In this document: positions 1 through 7,500 of the stretch, one piece after another
Layout: every line of letters starts with the position of its first letter
Position numbering within the stretch: position 1 is the first letter of the stretch
DNA from: JAYZDF01 sp036337945
GTDB taxonomy: Bacteria; Myxococcota; Kuafuiibacteriia; Kuafuiibacteriales; Kuafuiibacteriaceae
Direction of reading: 5' to 3'
Length of the DNA: 51,450 nt
NCBI GenBank assembly: GCA_036337945.1
Contig: JAYZDF010000107.1
Location: 1 to 51,450 of the forward strand
Made by a program: the position numbers and the translations under genes
Notes under the pieces: generated by a model
Database searches by the model: none
Seen by the model: only the letters and a program-made list of their open reading frames with translations
What the model was told of the DNA's origin: nothing

Positions 1-379
1 TCCGTATTTTGGCCATGGCCTCAAATTTAGTAGCATTCAGAATCTTTGGACTGTTCAGGAAGGCTTCGGGACGTCCATTTGGTGAAGCACTTGAAGACGT
101 GAAGCTGAATATTGATGATTTATTTGGGATATCTTTATCGCTCCCGAAGACGAACTTCTCACCTATGAATTCGACAGCTGAGATTTCACATCTTGGGGGC
201 TTCGTTTGAGACTTCATGAATTCTTCTGTGAAGCATTCGACGTTCCCGTTTCGGATAATTTTGCCGGAGTATTCGTGCTGAGCTGAAGTTAGCCTGGTCC
301 CGGTTTGGCAAGCCGCGAGCAAACTCGCGAGCGAAAGGAGTACCCATTGCTTAGTTCCCCTCACGCTATTTAGCTTCAT
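1..379 (-). CDS. Putative lipoprotein, N-terminal part only
   Basis: An open frame on the minus strand runs from an ATG at 379 off the left edge without a stop, so about 126 N-terminal residues are visible. The start MKLNSVRGTKQW is followed by a short hydrophobic core and the lipobox LLAAC (Cys about residue 24), so this should be a membrane-anchored lipoprotein. After the signal there are two Cys and a Ser/Lys/Phe-rich stretch with FVFGSDKD and NKSSIFSF, which could be the first blades of a secreted beta-propeller; that is a guess. I do not recognise the family. It diverges from the aspartoacylase-like gene. The short plus-strand frame over the same bases has no coding character and is rejected. 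Confidence 0.7.
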   Translation of the reverse strand, partial: MKLNSVRGTKQWVLLSLASLLAACQTGTRLTSAQHEYSGKIIRNGNVECFTEEFMKSQTKPPRCEISAVEFIGEKFVFGSDKDIPNKSSIFSFTSSSASPNGRPEAFLNSPKILNATKFEAMAKIR

Positions 380-482
380 TCTTTATGCCTGTCTCAAAGC
401 GGAGGCAATTTGTAAAGTTTGCAGACTCTGATTCTCCTGTGAATTTTCCGATTGTGTGATAGTAGTCACGTCAGAGAAGCGC

Positions 483-1289
483 ATGAGAGTAGCAGTTGTA
501 GGTGGAACCCATGGAAACGAGCCCGTAGGCATTGAAGTGATTCAACACTTGGAGCGGCGTCCTCCCGATAACCCCGTACATAGTTTTGAAACTTTTTGGG
601 CCAATCCCAAAGCTTTTGAGATCGGTCGTCGATTTGTTGACTCTGATCTGAATCGTACCTTCGGCAAGAATGGTCGCGGCGAAGGCTACGAGGTTGAACG
701 TTCGAAAGAACTCACCGAGAAGATCACCGGAAGATTCGATTTCATCATGGATTTGCATACCACGACCTCCAATATGGGTATCACAATCATCCTTACGCAA
801 ACCGATGACACCACTCGTCAAGCGGCGGCCTATCTAAAGAGTAAGCATCCAGACCTGGTCTTGATCGAAACGATCAAGACGGATGATGAGTGTTGTTATG
901 TTTGTAATATGGCACCAAGCGGTTTCATTTTTGAAGTAGGCCCCGTGGCCAACAATGTCGTTCGCTATGACTTATTCATGAAGGTTTATGCGATGGTTTG
1001 TGACATTTTATCTTGGGACCAAAGCCAATCACATGATTTATCAACCGTCGAATACTACAAGTCGTACAAAGATATCGTCGTTCCCCAGGGATACTATATT
1101 CACCCAGAGCGCGAAAACGCCGACTTTCAACCCATTGAACCTGGCGACCCATTGTTCATAAACCTAGATGGTGAAGTCATTCGTCATGAGGGCGAAGATA
1201 CAGTTTGGCCAATGTTTATAAATGAAGCCGCTTATCAAAAAGATAGGCTTGGAATGACGCTTTCCCACAAACGAAACGGCTTCAAGTAA
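483..1289 (+). CDS. Aspartoacylase-like zinc amidohydrolase (M14 superfamily, AstE/AspA)
   Basis: Aspartoacylases hydrolyse N-acetyl-L-aspartate or related N-acylated amino acids to acetate and the amino acid, using one zinc. The zinc motif GTHGNE (His and Glu) lies about ten residues from the start. DSDLNRTF is the substrate-binding Asn-Arg segment, DLHTTTSN supplies the third zinc ligand, and FEVGP carries the expected catalytic Glu. The roughly 268-residue length is close to the family norm, and no signal peptide is seen, so it is probably cytosolic. The ATG at 483 is preferred because MRVAVVGGTHGNE is the normal family N-terminus and GAGAAG precedes it; an in-frame GTG at 456 would add nine residues. 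The exact substrate is inferred only; an N-acyl aromatic amino acid is also possible. Confidence 0.88.
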   Translation: MRVAVVGGTHGNEPVGIEVIQHLERRPPDNPVHSFETFWANPKAFEIGRRFVDSDLNRTFGKNGRGEGYEVERSKELTEKITGRFDFIMDLHTTTSNMGITIILTQTDDTTRQAAAYLKSKHPDLVLIETIKTDDECCYVCNMAPSGFIFEVGPVANNVVRYDLFMKVYAMVCDILSWDQSQSHDLSTVEYYKSYKDIVVPQGYYIHPERENADFQPIEPGDPLFINLDGEVIRHEGEDTVWPMFINEAAYQKDRLGMTLSHKRNGFK

Positions 1290-1319
1290 GTTCGTACTTC
1301 TGACCTCGAGCGAAACCGA

Positions 1320-1916
1320 ATGACACCTAAACTCAGCGATAAAGCGTTAGGTATCAGTACCAGTGGAACTCTCCCAGTCCACGAGTTTCGATTCAACCAT
1401 GTAAATCTGCAACATGCACGCCGTTATGAAGCGACGCCCTATCACATTCTTGAGGATATGCTTCTGGACGTCCATGCAGATTTTCGTGATTTCGCGTTTA
1501 TAGATCTTGGCTCTGGCAAGGGTCGCGTGACGGTATTAGCGGGTCAGCTACCCTTCAAAAGAGTTATCGGAGTAGAGTTCGTGCCAAGACTCGTCAAGCA
1601 GGCCAGGGCCAACCTCAAAAAGATTCCACCGAACGCGCTTCTGTGCTCAGATGTCGATTTTGTCTTAGGCGACGCTGCGGAATATGAATTTCCTCTTCTG
1701 CCCCTCGTCATATACTTGTTCAACCCTTTCACTGAGGTCGTCTTACGGAAGGTCCTAAAGAACTTGAGTCGAAGTCTTATTGAACAACCCAGGTCTGTAT
1801 TTATTATGTACTACATGCCTGAGTTTGAGGGCGCTGTTGGCGATTTTCCCGAATTTAGAAAGACAGCAATGGCTCGAGATTGGGCCATTTTTCAGCACGA
1901 TGAGTCATTGACATGA
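1320..1916 (+). CDS. Class I SAM-dependent methyltransferase
   Basis: A 198-residue protein with a Rossmann-type SAM-binding core. Motif I is FIDLGSGKGRV, followed about twenty residues later by the acidic loop of motif II (VIGVEFVPRLV) and by VLGDAAEYEF, where the Asp would contact the adenine. After that comes IYLFNPF in the position of motif IV. The N-terminal segment RFNHVNLQHARRYEATPYH is typical of small uncharacterised methyltransferases that act on small molecules or proteins; the substrate cannot be told. It follows the aspartoacylase gene by 30 bases on the same strand and precedes the START-domain gene by 49 bases, so the three may be co-transcribed. The ribosome-binding site is weak. 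Confidence 0.8.
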   Translation: MTPKLSDKALGISTSGTLPVHEFRFNHVNLQHARRYEATPYHILEDMLLDVHADFRDFAFIDLGSGKGRVTVLAGQLPFKRVIGVEFVPRLVKQARANLKKIPPNALLCSDVDFVLGDAAEYEFPLLPLVIYLFNPFTEVVLRKVLKNLSRSLIEQPRSVFIMYYMPEFEGAVGDFPEFRKTAMARDWAIFQHDESLT

Positions 1917-1965
1917 CGGCATCAGTTTTCTCAAGTACATTACCGATGGAAATGGAGAATTACAG

Positions 1966-2601
1966 ATGAACGTGAAGCTACTTGGTTCACTACTCTTATT
2001 TGTGAATTTTACAGCGGCCAACACAAATGCTGAGCCACAAAGCGAGACTTCGTCAACGGCATGGATAACTCTAACGAAGGATCAAAATGTGCTTGTAGAA
2101 ATGCAAGAGCGTGCGAGCCAAGAACCTCTGATTCGCGGGACGCTAACATTTTCGCATCCTATTTCAAGAATTCGCCAAACTTTGAGCGATGTTTCCAGTT
2201 ATACTGATTGGCTCCCCGATACGGCTGTATGGCAGGTCATTTCCAGGTCTGAAGCTGCCGTATTTGTTTATGCGCGTCACAACCTTTCATGGCCAATGAA
2301 AGATCGCGACTATCGCGTTAAATATAGTTTCAAAGAATTAAGCGCAGGCGGCTTTCAAGTCTCAGCCCGTGCTACGACAAAAAAGGGTCCGAAGCCCATT
2401 GAAGGGGTAATTCGACTCACTAACGTCCATTCTGTTTGGACAATCAAGTCTTTAGGAAAAAATAAGACTAGAGTGGAGTATCGATACGATGGAACGTTAG
2501 GTGGTGACCTTCCCGGATTTGTTAAACGAAGTGCATGGAAGCACGAACCTGTGTCGCTTCTTCGCAGTTTGCACCGTTGGTTGGACGCAACGTCCAAATG
2601 A
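1966..2601 (+). CDS. Exported START/SRPBCC-fold lipid-binding-like protein
   Basis: The N-terminus MNVKLLGSLLLFVNFTAANTNA is a signal peptide, so the product is probably periplasmic. The rest is a helix-grip (START/polyketide-cyclase) domain. Visible hallmarks are the opening segment HPISRIRQTLSDVSSYTDWLPD, the central LSWPMKDRDYRV typical of START proteins, and GVIRLTNVHSVW plus the terminal amphipathic helix around SAWKHEPVSLLRSLHRWL. Such domains bind a hydrophobic ligand in a cavity; the ligand is unknown here. GGAGAATTAC precedes the ATG, giving a plausible ribosome-binding site. It sits between a methyltransferase and an unknown small gene on the same strand. Confidence 0.75.
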   Translation: MNVKLLGSLLLFVNFTAANTNAEPQSETSSTAWITLTKDQNVLVEMQERASQEPLIRGTLTFSHPISRIRQTLSDVSSYTDWLPDTAVWQVISRSEAAVFVYARHNLSWPMKDRDYRVKYSFKELSAGGFQVSARATTKKGPKPIEGVIRLTNVHSVWTIKSLGKNKTRVEYRYDGTLGGDLPGFVKRSAWKHEPVSLLRSLHRWLDATSK

Positions 2602-2634
2602 GAGCCGCCCAAAACGAGAGAAGAGGTAATATTG

Positions 2635-3120
2635 ATGTCTGTGGAAACTTTAAATTTTCTTTATCTATTAGAGCTTGAAATTAATAGGTCTGAGGCAGGG
2701 CACCTCAACGACGCGTTAGAGGAAGAAGAATTCCCTATGCGCGATGTCCTCGGTGAATCAGAACTAAAATCTCAGATAGCTTCCGGACAACTGTCCTTTC
2801 TCGCTGAATCTTCGGAAAGGTATTTATGGTATCGCGAAGCAGTTCAGTGTCTGTCTGCCTTTGTTTCAACCTACGTGCGTGGCATTGAGGTCCTAGAAAG
2901 GTTTGATGAGACAGGTGAGCGTACAAGTACGAAAGTACTTCAGTACGTAGGTCGAAGAGGAGAATTCATCGTTGTTCCTCTGGAGTATGAGATTGATAAC
3001 GACGGCATTATTTCGCCGGGAGATGTTCGGTTAAGCTATTTGCAGCAAAATTGGGGAGAATTACCCAGATGGGCCCAGGATGGTTATCGTTTGAGGTTTC
3101 CAGAGTTACGAGCTCTCTAG
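2635..3120 (+). CDS. Hypothetical acidic protein
   Basis: A 161-residue protein without signal peptide or membrane segments. It is strongly acidic in its first half (for example DALEEEEF) and ends with a short Trp/Arg-rich section, NWGELPRWAQDGYRLRF. I do not recognise a domain. The ATG at 2635 is chosen over a TTG one codon earlier because AGAGG lies eight bases upstream. It follows the START-domain gene by 33 bases on the same strand and is convergent with the TylF-like methyltransferase. Coding is supported by length, a good ribosome-binding site and codon use like the neighbours. Confidence 0.6.
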   Translation: MSVETLNFLYLLELEINRSEAGHLNDALEEEEFPMRDVLGESELKSQIASGQLSFLAESSERYLWYREAVQCLSAFVSTYVRGIEVLERFDETGERTSTKVLQYVGRRGEFIVVPLEYEIDNDGIISPGDVRLSYLQQNWGELPRWAQDGYRLRFPELRAL

Positions 3121-3177
3121 CTTTTTGCCTCTGGTTTGGGCGGGCTGAATTGAAGAGATCTGGTTTCTAGCCGACGC

Positions 3178-4005
3178 TCAGAATTGAATTTCAATCAACT
3201 TTTCGCTTTCGAGGCCAGAGATATTCGGCTTTTCTTGTTCTAAGAGATCATCCCAAAATGCCTCATCTTCTAGTAAATCGATGGTTGCACGAAGGTGTCC
3301 GTCCTGACTAAAAATCACCCCTCCTGGTTTCATCTTCGGGGCGAAGTGTGCCAAACAGGTCTGGGTTGATGAGATGAGATCAACATCAAGCAAACAAATA
3401 TCTGGGGTTAGTTCGCAAGAAGGCAGCGTGTCGGCGAAAAGCCCTTTTGTATAGTGACAAACTTCCGGTGCTCCATAGGCCTCTACTCGTTTTTTGACGG
3501 CGGCGAGTCTGCCTTTGAATGCCCCTCGCACAAACTTTAGCGGTCGTCCGTCGAGAAGATGATGTTGCTCATCGTTTTCTGGGATGCCCCGAAAACTGTC
3601 AAAAACGTACAACTGACCGCCCACGATACGCGTTGCCAGACTGAGTTTTGCGGTACTTGAACCTGATCCAGCTCCTGCTTCAATGACTACGATGTTTTCT
3701 TGGTCTCCGATCCTAAAAATTCGATCGCACACCGTCAGAAGTTCGGTGAGAGTGTGATAACCGCGTACTTGATGCGTCACATGTAACAGGTCGCGAAGGA
3801 ACTTTACGCGATGCCTGATAGGAAACGAAAACGGATAGCTTGCTGTTAGAAATGATAAGACGGCTTTTCGATCTCTTGAGAGCAAAAATTTTATCGACTG
3901 GCCTTTGCGGTACCACGTGCCTGTGCCCCGTCGAATCCTTCGATTTCGAGGTTTGTTCCACTTCCCTTTTTCAGAGTCTGGAGCCATTCGAACGCCGTAG
4001 GTCAC
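3178..4005 (-). CDS. TylF/macrocin O-methyltransferase-like protein
   Basis: A SAM-dependent methyltransferase of the TylF/macrocin-O-methyltransferase type, a family that usually O-methylates sugars or small hydroxylated metabolites. Motif I reads VVIEAGAGSGSSTAKL (about residues 106-121). YVFDSFRGIPE (about 133-143) is the acidic motif II in the wording characteristic of the family. ICLLDVDLISST (about 203-214) carries the metal-binding type Asp pair, and MKPGGVIFSQDGH (about 225-237) completes the core. The first 60 residues are basic and variable. The start is uncertain: GTG at 4005 or ATG at 3987, neither with a strong ribosome-binding site. The substrate is unknown. Confidence 0.8.
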   Translation of the reverse strand: MTYGVRMAPDSEKGKWNKPRNRRIRRGTGTWYRKGQSIKFLLSRDRKAVLSFLTASYPFSFPIRHRVKFLRDLLHVTHQVRGYHTLTELLTVCDRIFRIGDQENIVVIEAGAGSGSSTAKLSLATRIVGGQLYVFDSFRGIPENDEQHHLLDGRPLKFVRGAFKGRLAAVKKRVEAYGAPEVCHYTKGLFADTLPSCELTPDICLLDVDLISSTQTCLAHFAPKMKPGGVIFSQDGHLRATIDLLEDEAFWDDLLEQEKPNISGLESEKLIEIQF

Positions 4006-4180
4006 GAAATTTGACTAGCGGCTTGAGCACGGCTCAACAAGCACCTTTTGTTCCATCTACTTCGAAAAGAAAGTGCTTTGATGGTGGTGCAGTTTTCACT
4101 CATTGCTGGTCATGTGACCAAAATCACTCAAAACTGATCGTTGGCACCGAATTTGCTTCTCCTGTTTTCGAGGAAAAGAA

Positions 4181-5176
4181 ATGAATCGAATAAGTGAAAA
4201 TACTAGGTACGTGAACGACTATCGACCAGCGCCGGCTACGGGAGCGCTGAATTTTGGCTCACGAGGACAAGATGTTCGCGAGGTGCAACGTCATCTTCGG
4301 TCAAGAGGATACAACCTGGCTGAAGACGGCATTTATGGACGAGGAACTGTGTCTGCCGTCAAAGATTTCCAGCGGAAAAATGGGTTGGCACCGGATGGAA
4401 TAGCTGGCTCTCAAACGACTTCTGCTCTTCGTAGTTCTGTACCGGGCGGCTCAGGCTTGGTGGGTCGAACGCCAAGTGCCGTTATGAACCATTACCGTAA
4501 TCATCCCCAAGCGACAGAACGGTTACAGCGTATTCTAAATGCTCGCGGATATGCAGTGCAGGTAAACGGTCGGATGGGACCGCAAACGATAGAAGCGGTG
4601 AAAGCGTTTCAGCGTGAGCATGGTTTGGTGCCAGACGGAATAGCTGGCCCTCAAACAATCAACGCCTTGAATCGCACCCGAGCCGGTGCTGCTCCTGATG
4701 TGAGTCGAACAACAAATAATCGTAATCACGTTACGAATCGCTGGGGCCCCAACGCCGGGCCTCCAAACGGTGTAGCCCAAATCGAGTCCTATCGTTCGCG
4801 CGGCCAGAGACACCAAATGGCGATTGGGAAAATCACCGTTAATGGTAAAGTGTATAATTTCCGAAGCGGAGGCGGTGGTCGAGGTAATTTACCGCCTGGT
4901 GATTACACGATTCGTCCTCACCTATGGTCACGAAGTGACAAGGCGAGCATGATGGTTGATGGCGTCGGCTATAGCTTTGCGATGAGCAATAAATATGATC
5001 CGAGAGTGGGAGGTACTCGAACCTTGCTTCGGATTCATCCCGACGGGCAAGGCCCCGGCACGATCGGCTGTATTGGTATCGTCGGCAACGGAGCTGTGCA
5101 AAGGGCGTTCAGAGAAGACATGCGTGCTGAACTTGCAAGAAACGGAGGCCAATATACTCTCCGCGTTCGTCCATAG
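4181..5176 (+). CDS. Two peptidoglycan-binding domains plus L,D-transpeptidase-like C-terminus, no signal peptide
   Basis: Two PG_binding_1 repeats are clear. The first covers about residues 25-85 (GSRGQDVREVQRHL, then GLAPDGIAG) and the second about 108-165 (ERLQRILNARGY, then GLVPDGIAG). A linker leads to a C-terminal domain with VNGKVYNF, LPPGDYTIR, a conserved-looking RIHPDG (His about 286) and GTIGCIGI (Cys about 297). The His and Cys spaced about eleven residues apart resemble L,D-transpeptidase/Tlde1-type (DUF2778-like) catalytic motifs. The product should bind and cleave or cross-link peptidoglycan. No signal peptide is visible at the ATG, which has a good GAGGAAAAG ribosome-binding site, so export needs another route or cell lysis. 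It could be a secreted antibacterial effector, a phage-type lysin or a spore/cyst-wall enzyme. Confidence 0.82.
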   Translation: MNRISENTRYVNDYRPAPATGALNFGSRGQDVREVQRHLRSRGYNLAEDGIYGRGTVSAVKDFQRKNGLAPDGIAGSQTTSALRSSVPGGSGLVGRTPSAVMNHYRNHPQATERLQRILNARGYAVQVNGRMGPQTIEAVKAFQREHGLVPDGIAGPQTINALNRTRAGAAPDVSRTTNNRNHVTNRWGPNAGPPNGVAQIESYRSRGQRHQMAIGKITVNGKVYNFRSGGGGRGNLPPGDYTIRPHLWSRSDKASMMVDGVGYSFAMSNKYDPRVGGTRTLLRIHPDGQGPGTIGCIGIVGNGAVQRAFREDMRAELARNGGQYTLRVRP

Positions 5177-5177
5177 C

Positions 5178-6485
5178 TTAGAGATCTGCTAAGCCTTGCT
5201 TTGCTCGGTGTGAGAGGTACATGACGCCGGCGATAGCTAAAACAGAGACGCCAATGAGGACATTGAATGTAGCGTCGTAACCATAGTTATCAATTGTATA
5301 GCCAATAATTTCCTCTTGAAAAATTGGTCCAATACTCCCGAGACCGTTGATGATGGCGGCCGCCAAAACAGCGGCTTTTTTACCGCCAACATCGATGGCA
5401 CCAACTCCGGACAGGAGTGAGTCGGGTCCCATGAGCATAAACCCACACAGAGCCAACCCCACGCCGAAAAGAAGAGCTGATTTCATTCCTAAGGTTGCAA
5501 GAAAGATAAAGGCGCCAAACATCCCCCAGGTCATATAATTTACGGTTTGGTATCGACGTCCTGAGAATACTTTGTCGGATATCCATCCTGAAAAAATGAC
5601 CCCAAGAAACCCAACCCAGTCGAAGGCCGTCGAGACATATCCTGCGGTAGCGTCGTCGAGCGAGAACAGTTCTTCACCCGCTAAAGGTGCCCAACTATCT
5701 AGGGCGTATCGTAAAAACTTGAATGAAAAATAACAGCCGCCCATCAGAAAGACAGCGAACACGGTATTACGCGTCCATCCTGCGAAGAGTCCTGATGAGT
5801 TTTCTGATCGAATATTTGCTGTGTTTTCATCTACCGGGATAGTGACTTCTTCGACCAGCGGGTCTAATCCAACGTCTTCTGGTTTGTCTCGTTGGTAGAA
5901 ATAGAAACCAATCCAAACGCCGAATAATATAATGGATGCTCCCCAAAATGACCATGCTGCTCCAGCTACACCCAACATGAGCGCAGCAAAGCTTTTTGCG
6001 AAAACACTTCCTAGTTGATAGCAGGTCGCCCAGAGCGCCATCGTGCGCCCTCGACCTTTCCGCTCAAGCCAGTTTCCTAAAACACCTACGTTTCCGGCCC
6101 AACCTGTGGCCTGAGCGAAGCCGTTGATTATCATGAAAATGACGAGAGGCCAGTAGCCCGCTGGACCGCTCAGATACGCAAAACCAAAGACGATGTTACA
6201 AACAACACTTGCTGCCATACCGACGAGAAGCAAAATGCGAATTGCGTATTTCCTTCCGAGTACCCCGGTCAAAAATTGCCCGAGCATGTACGCTACAAGA
6301 TAGGCGGTCATAATGTGCGCTACTTCGCTTTTCGTGATTTGCAACGCGTCGATAATTGATGATTTTGCGATTGAAAAATTCTTCCGACAAAAATAGAAGC
6401 CGGCATAAGAAAGCCAAGTGGTCGTGAGCACACGGGCTCGCCAGACTTTCATTGTAGGACTTGCAGGGGATGAGGTATTTGGCAT
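5178..6485 (-). CDS. MFS transporter, organophosphate:phosphate antiporter (OPA) family
   Basis: A 435-residue, roughly twelve-helix inner-membrane transporter. The N-terminal SYAGFYFCRKNFSIAK is the conserved start of the GlpT/UhpT-like OPA family. GRGRTMALWATCYQLGS and RDKPEDVGL at the end of the first six-helix bundle are also family signatures. OPA carriers exchange inorganic phosphate for glycerol-3-phosphate, hexose phosphates or related phosphoesters; which one cannot be told here. The gene starts five bases after the HAD phosphatase ends, so the two are one operon, which suggests uptake of a phosphorylated sugar and its dephosphorylation or conversion. It is convergent, with one base between stops, with the peptidoglycan-binding gene. 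Confidence 0.88.
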   Translation of the reverse strand: MPNTSSPASPTMKVWRARVLTTTWLSYAGFYFCRKNFSIAKSSIIDALQITKSEVAHIMTAYLVAYMLGQFLTGVLGRKYAIRILLLVGMAASVVCNIVFGFAYLSGPAGYWPLVIFMIINGFAQATGWAGNVGVLGNWLERKGRGRTMALWATCYQLGSVFAKSFAALMLGVAGAAWSFWGASIILFGVWIGFYFYQRDKPEDVGLDPLVEEVTIPVDENTANIRSENSSGLFAGWTRNTVFAVFLMGGCYFSFKFLRYALDSWAPLAGEELFSLDDATAGYVSTAFDWVGFLGVIFSGWISDKVFSGRRYQTVNYMTWGMFGAFIFLATLGMKSALLFGVGLALCGFMLMGPDSLLSGVGAIDVGGKKAAVLAAAIINGLGSIGPIFQEEIIGYTIDNYGYDATFNVLIGVSVLAIAGVMYLSHRAKQGLADL

Positions 6486-6490
6486 CGTTC

Positions 6491-7198
6491 TTATCTCCGC
6501 ATATTACAAAATTCGGCTGGTAAATCTGCATATGTGTCTATCGTTAGATGAGGCTCAAGCTCGAGCTCCTGCGAAAATTCACCGTTGCGACGATTGATTC
6601 CTATCGTCCACATCCCGGCAACCATCGAAGACGTAATTCCTGCATCACTATCTTCAAAAGTAAGTGCTTGGGTCGCTGGAAGCCCAAGTTGTGTAAGAGC
6701 ATGAAGATAGGGGTCCGGAGCAGGTTTAGGCTTTTCTGTGTCCTCTTCACCGATAAAAAATTCGATACACGACAAGATCTGTAGACGCTCGAGAGCCTTC
6801 ATAATTGTTGAGCGAGGGCTTGAAGAAACGACGACACAGCGAAAGTACTGACTTGCTTCGCTCACAAACTCAGAAGCTTTCTCGATCTGTCTGACACTCT
6901 CGCTCACTATGTGGGTATCAAATTTTTCGCGCAATATGTCTGCCGAGATGCTCCCTGAGAAATCTGGAGCAATCTGGTAAAATCGTTTCACGACCTCGGT
7001 CCATGTCACACCGTGAAACCTACTGAGTTCACGAGGATTTGGAGTCTTACCCGCGGCGATAAGGTAGTCACTCATCAGATGATCGGTCAGCTGTTCGCTG
7101 TCTAAGAGTGTCCCGTCTAGGTCAAATAATACTGCCTTTATCGGTCGAAACTGGTCTACGAGGCTTAGCAGTGAGCCGTCAGTTAAAAAGGCATTCAC
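6491..7198 (-). CDS. HAD-superfamily phosphatase / beta-phosphoglucomutase-like
   Basis: A haloacid-dehalogenase-fold hydrolase of the subclass with a helical cap between motifs I and II. Motif I is LFDLDGTLLDSE (nucleophile Asp and acid/base Asp), motif II VVSSSPRST, motif III the Lys in EEDTEKPKPAPDPY, and motif IV TFEDSDAGI. This pattern fits beta-phosphoglucomutase, sugar-phosphatase or phosphoglycolate-phosphatase-like enzymes acting on small phosphate esters. It is the first gene of a two-gene unit with the OPA transporter, so its substrate is probably related to the transported organophosphate (inference). It diverges from ppc across a 302-base gap. Confidence 0.85.
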   Translation of the reverse strand: MNAFLTDGSLLSLVDQFRPIKAVLFDLDGTLLDSEQLTDHLMSDYLIAAGKTPNPRELSRFHGVTWTEVVKRFYQIAPDFSGSISADILREKFDTHIVSESVRQIEKASEFVSEASQYFRCVVVSSSPRSTIMKALERLQILSCIEFFIGEEDTEKPKPAPDPYLHALTQLGLPATQALTFEDSDAGITSSMVAGMWTIGINRRNGEFSQELELEPHLTIDTYADLPAEFCNMRR

Positions 7199-7500
7199 GA
7201 GATGTGAGACCTATAGCCGATGTCCCACTTTGATTCTAGCCTTACTCTGGATGACTAATGTTTACTCTTAGAAAAAGACTTTCCCTAGACCTGAATCTTG
7301 AGGTTTGGTAGCAAACATCCATCACAGCGCGATTCCGATGGTGGCTCATTTATGAAGATATCCTCATACGACCGGTCTCTAGAGTCCGCTAAAAACATAA
7401 TTTACGATGAAACGTTGAGTTTCTTTCAGCCCAAGAAGGCTCAGAAACGAGGCTCAATTGCTTGTGATTACAACAAATAATATGAAATTGAGAGATTCAA
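7199..7500. other. Divergent intergenic region, HAD phosphatase / ppc
   Basis: A 302-base gap between two divergently read genes, so it must hold promoters for both. I see no clear sigma-70 pair. A 60-codon frame at 7298-7480 lacks a ribosome-binding site and a family, so it is not called. The only distinct structure is the imperfect hairpin close to ppc, listed separately. Confidence 0.5.
7415..7457 (+). promoter_or_regulatory. Imperfect hairpin in the ppc leader
   Basis: Nested complementary arms are visible: TTGAG with CTCAA (outer), GTTTCT with AGAAAC (middle) and AGCC with GGCT (inner), separated by short bulges and a loop around CAAGAA. It ends 43 bases before the ppc start. There is no U-tract after it, so a classical terminator is unlikely; a leader structure or protein-binding site is possible. 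Confidence 0.35.

Noticed and set aside
7298..7480. A 60-codon plus-strand frame before ppc
   Set aside because: No family, no ribosome-binding site, and it contains a likely leader hairpin; more plausibly regulatory DNA.
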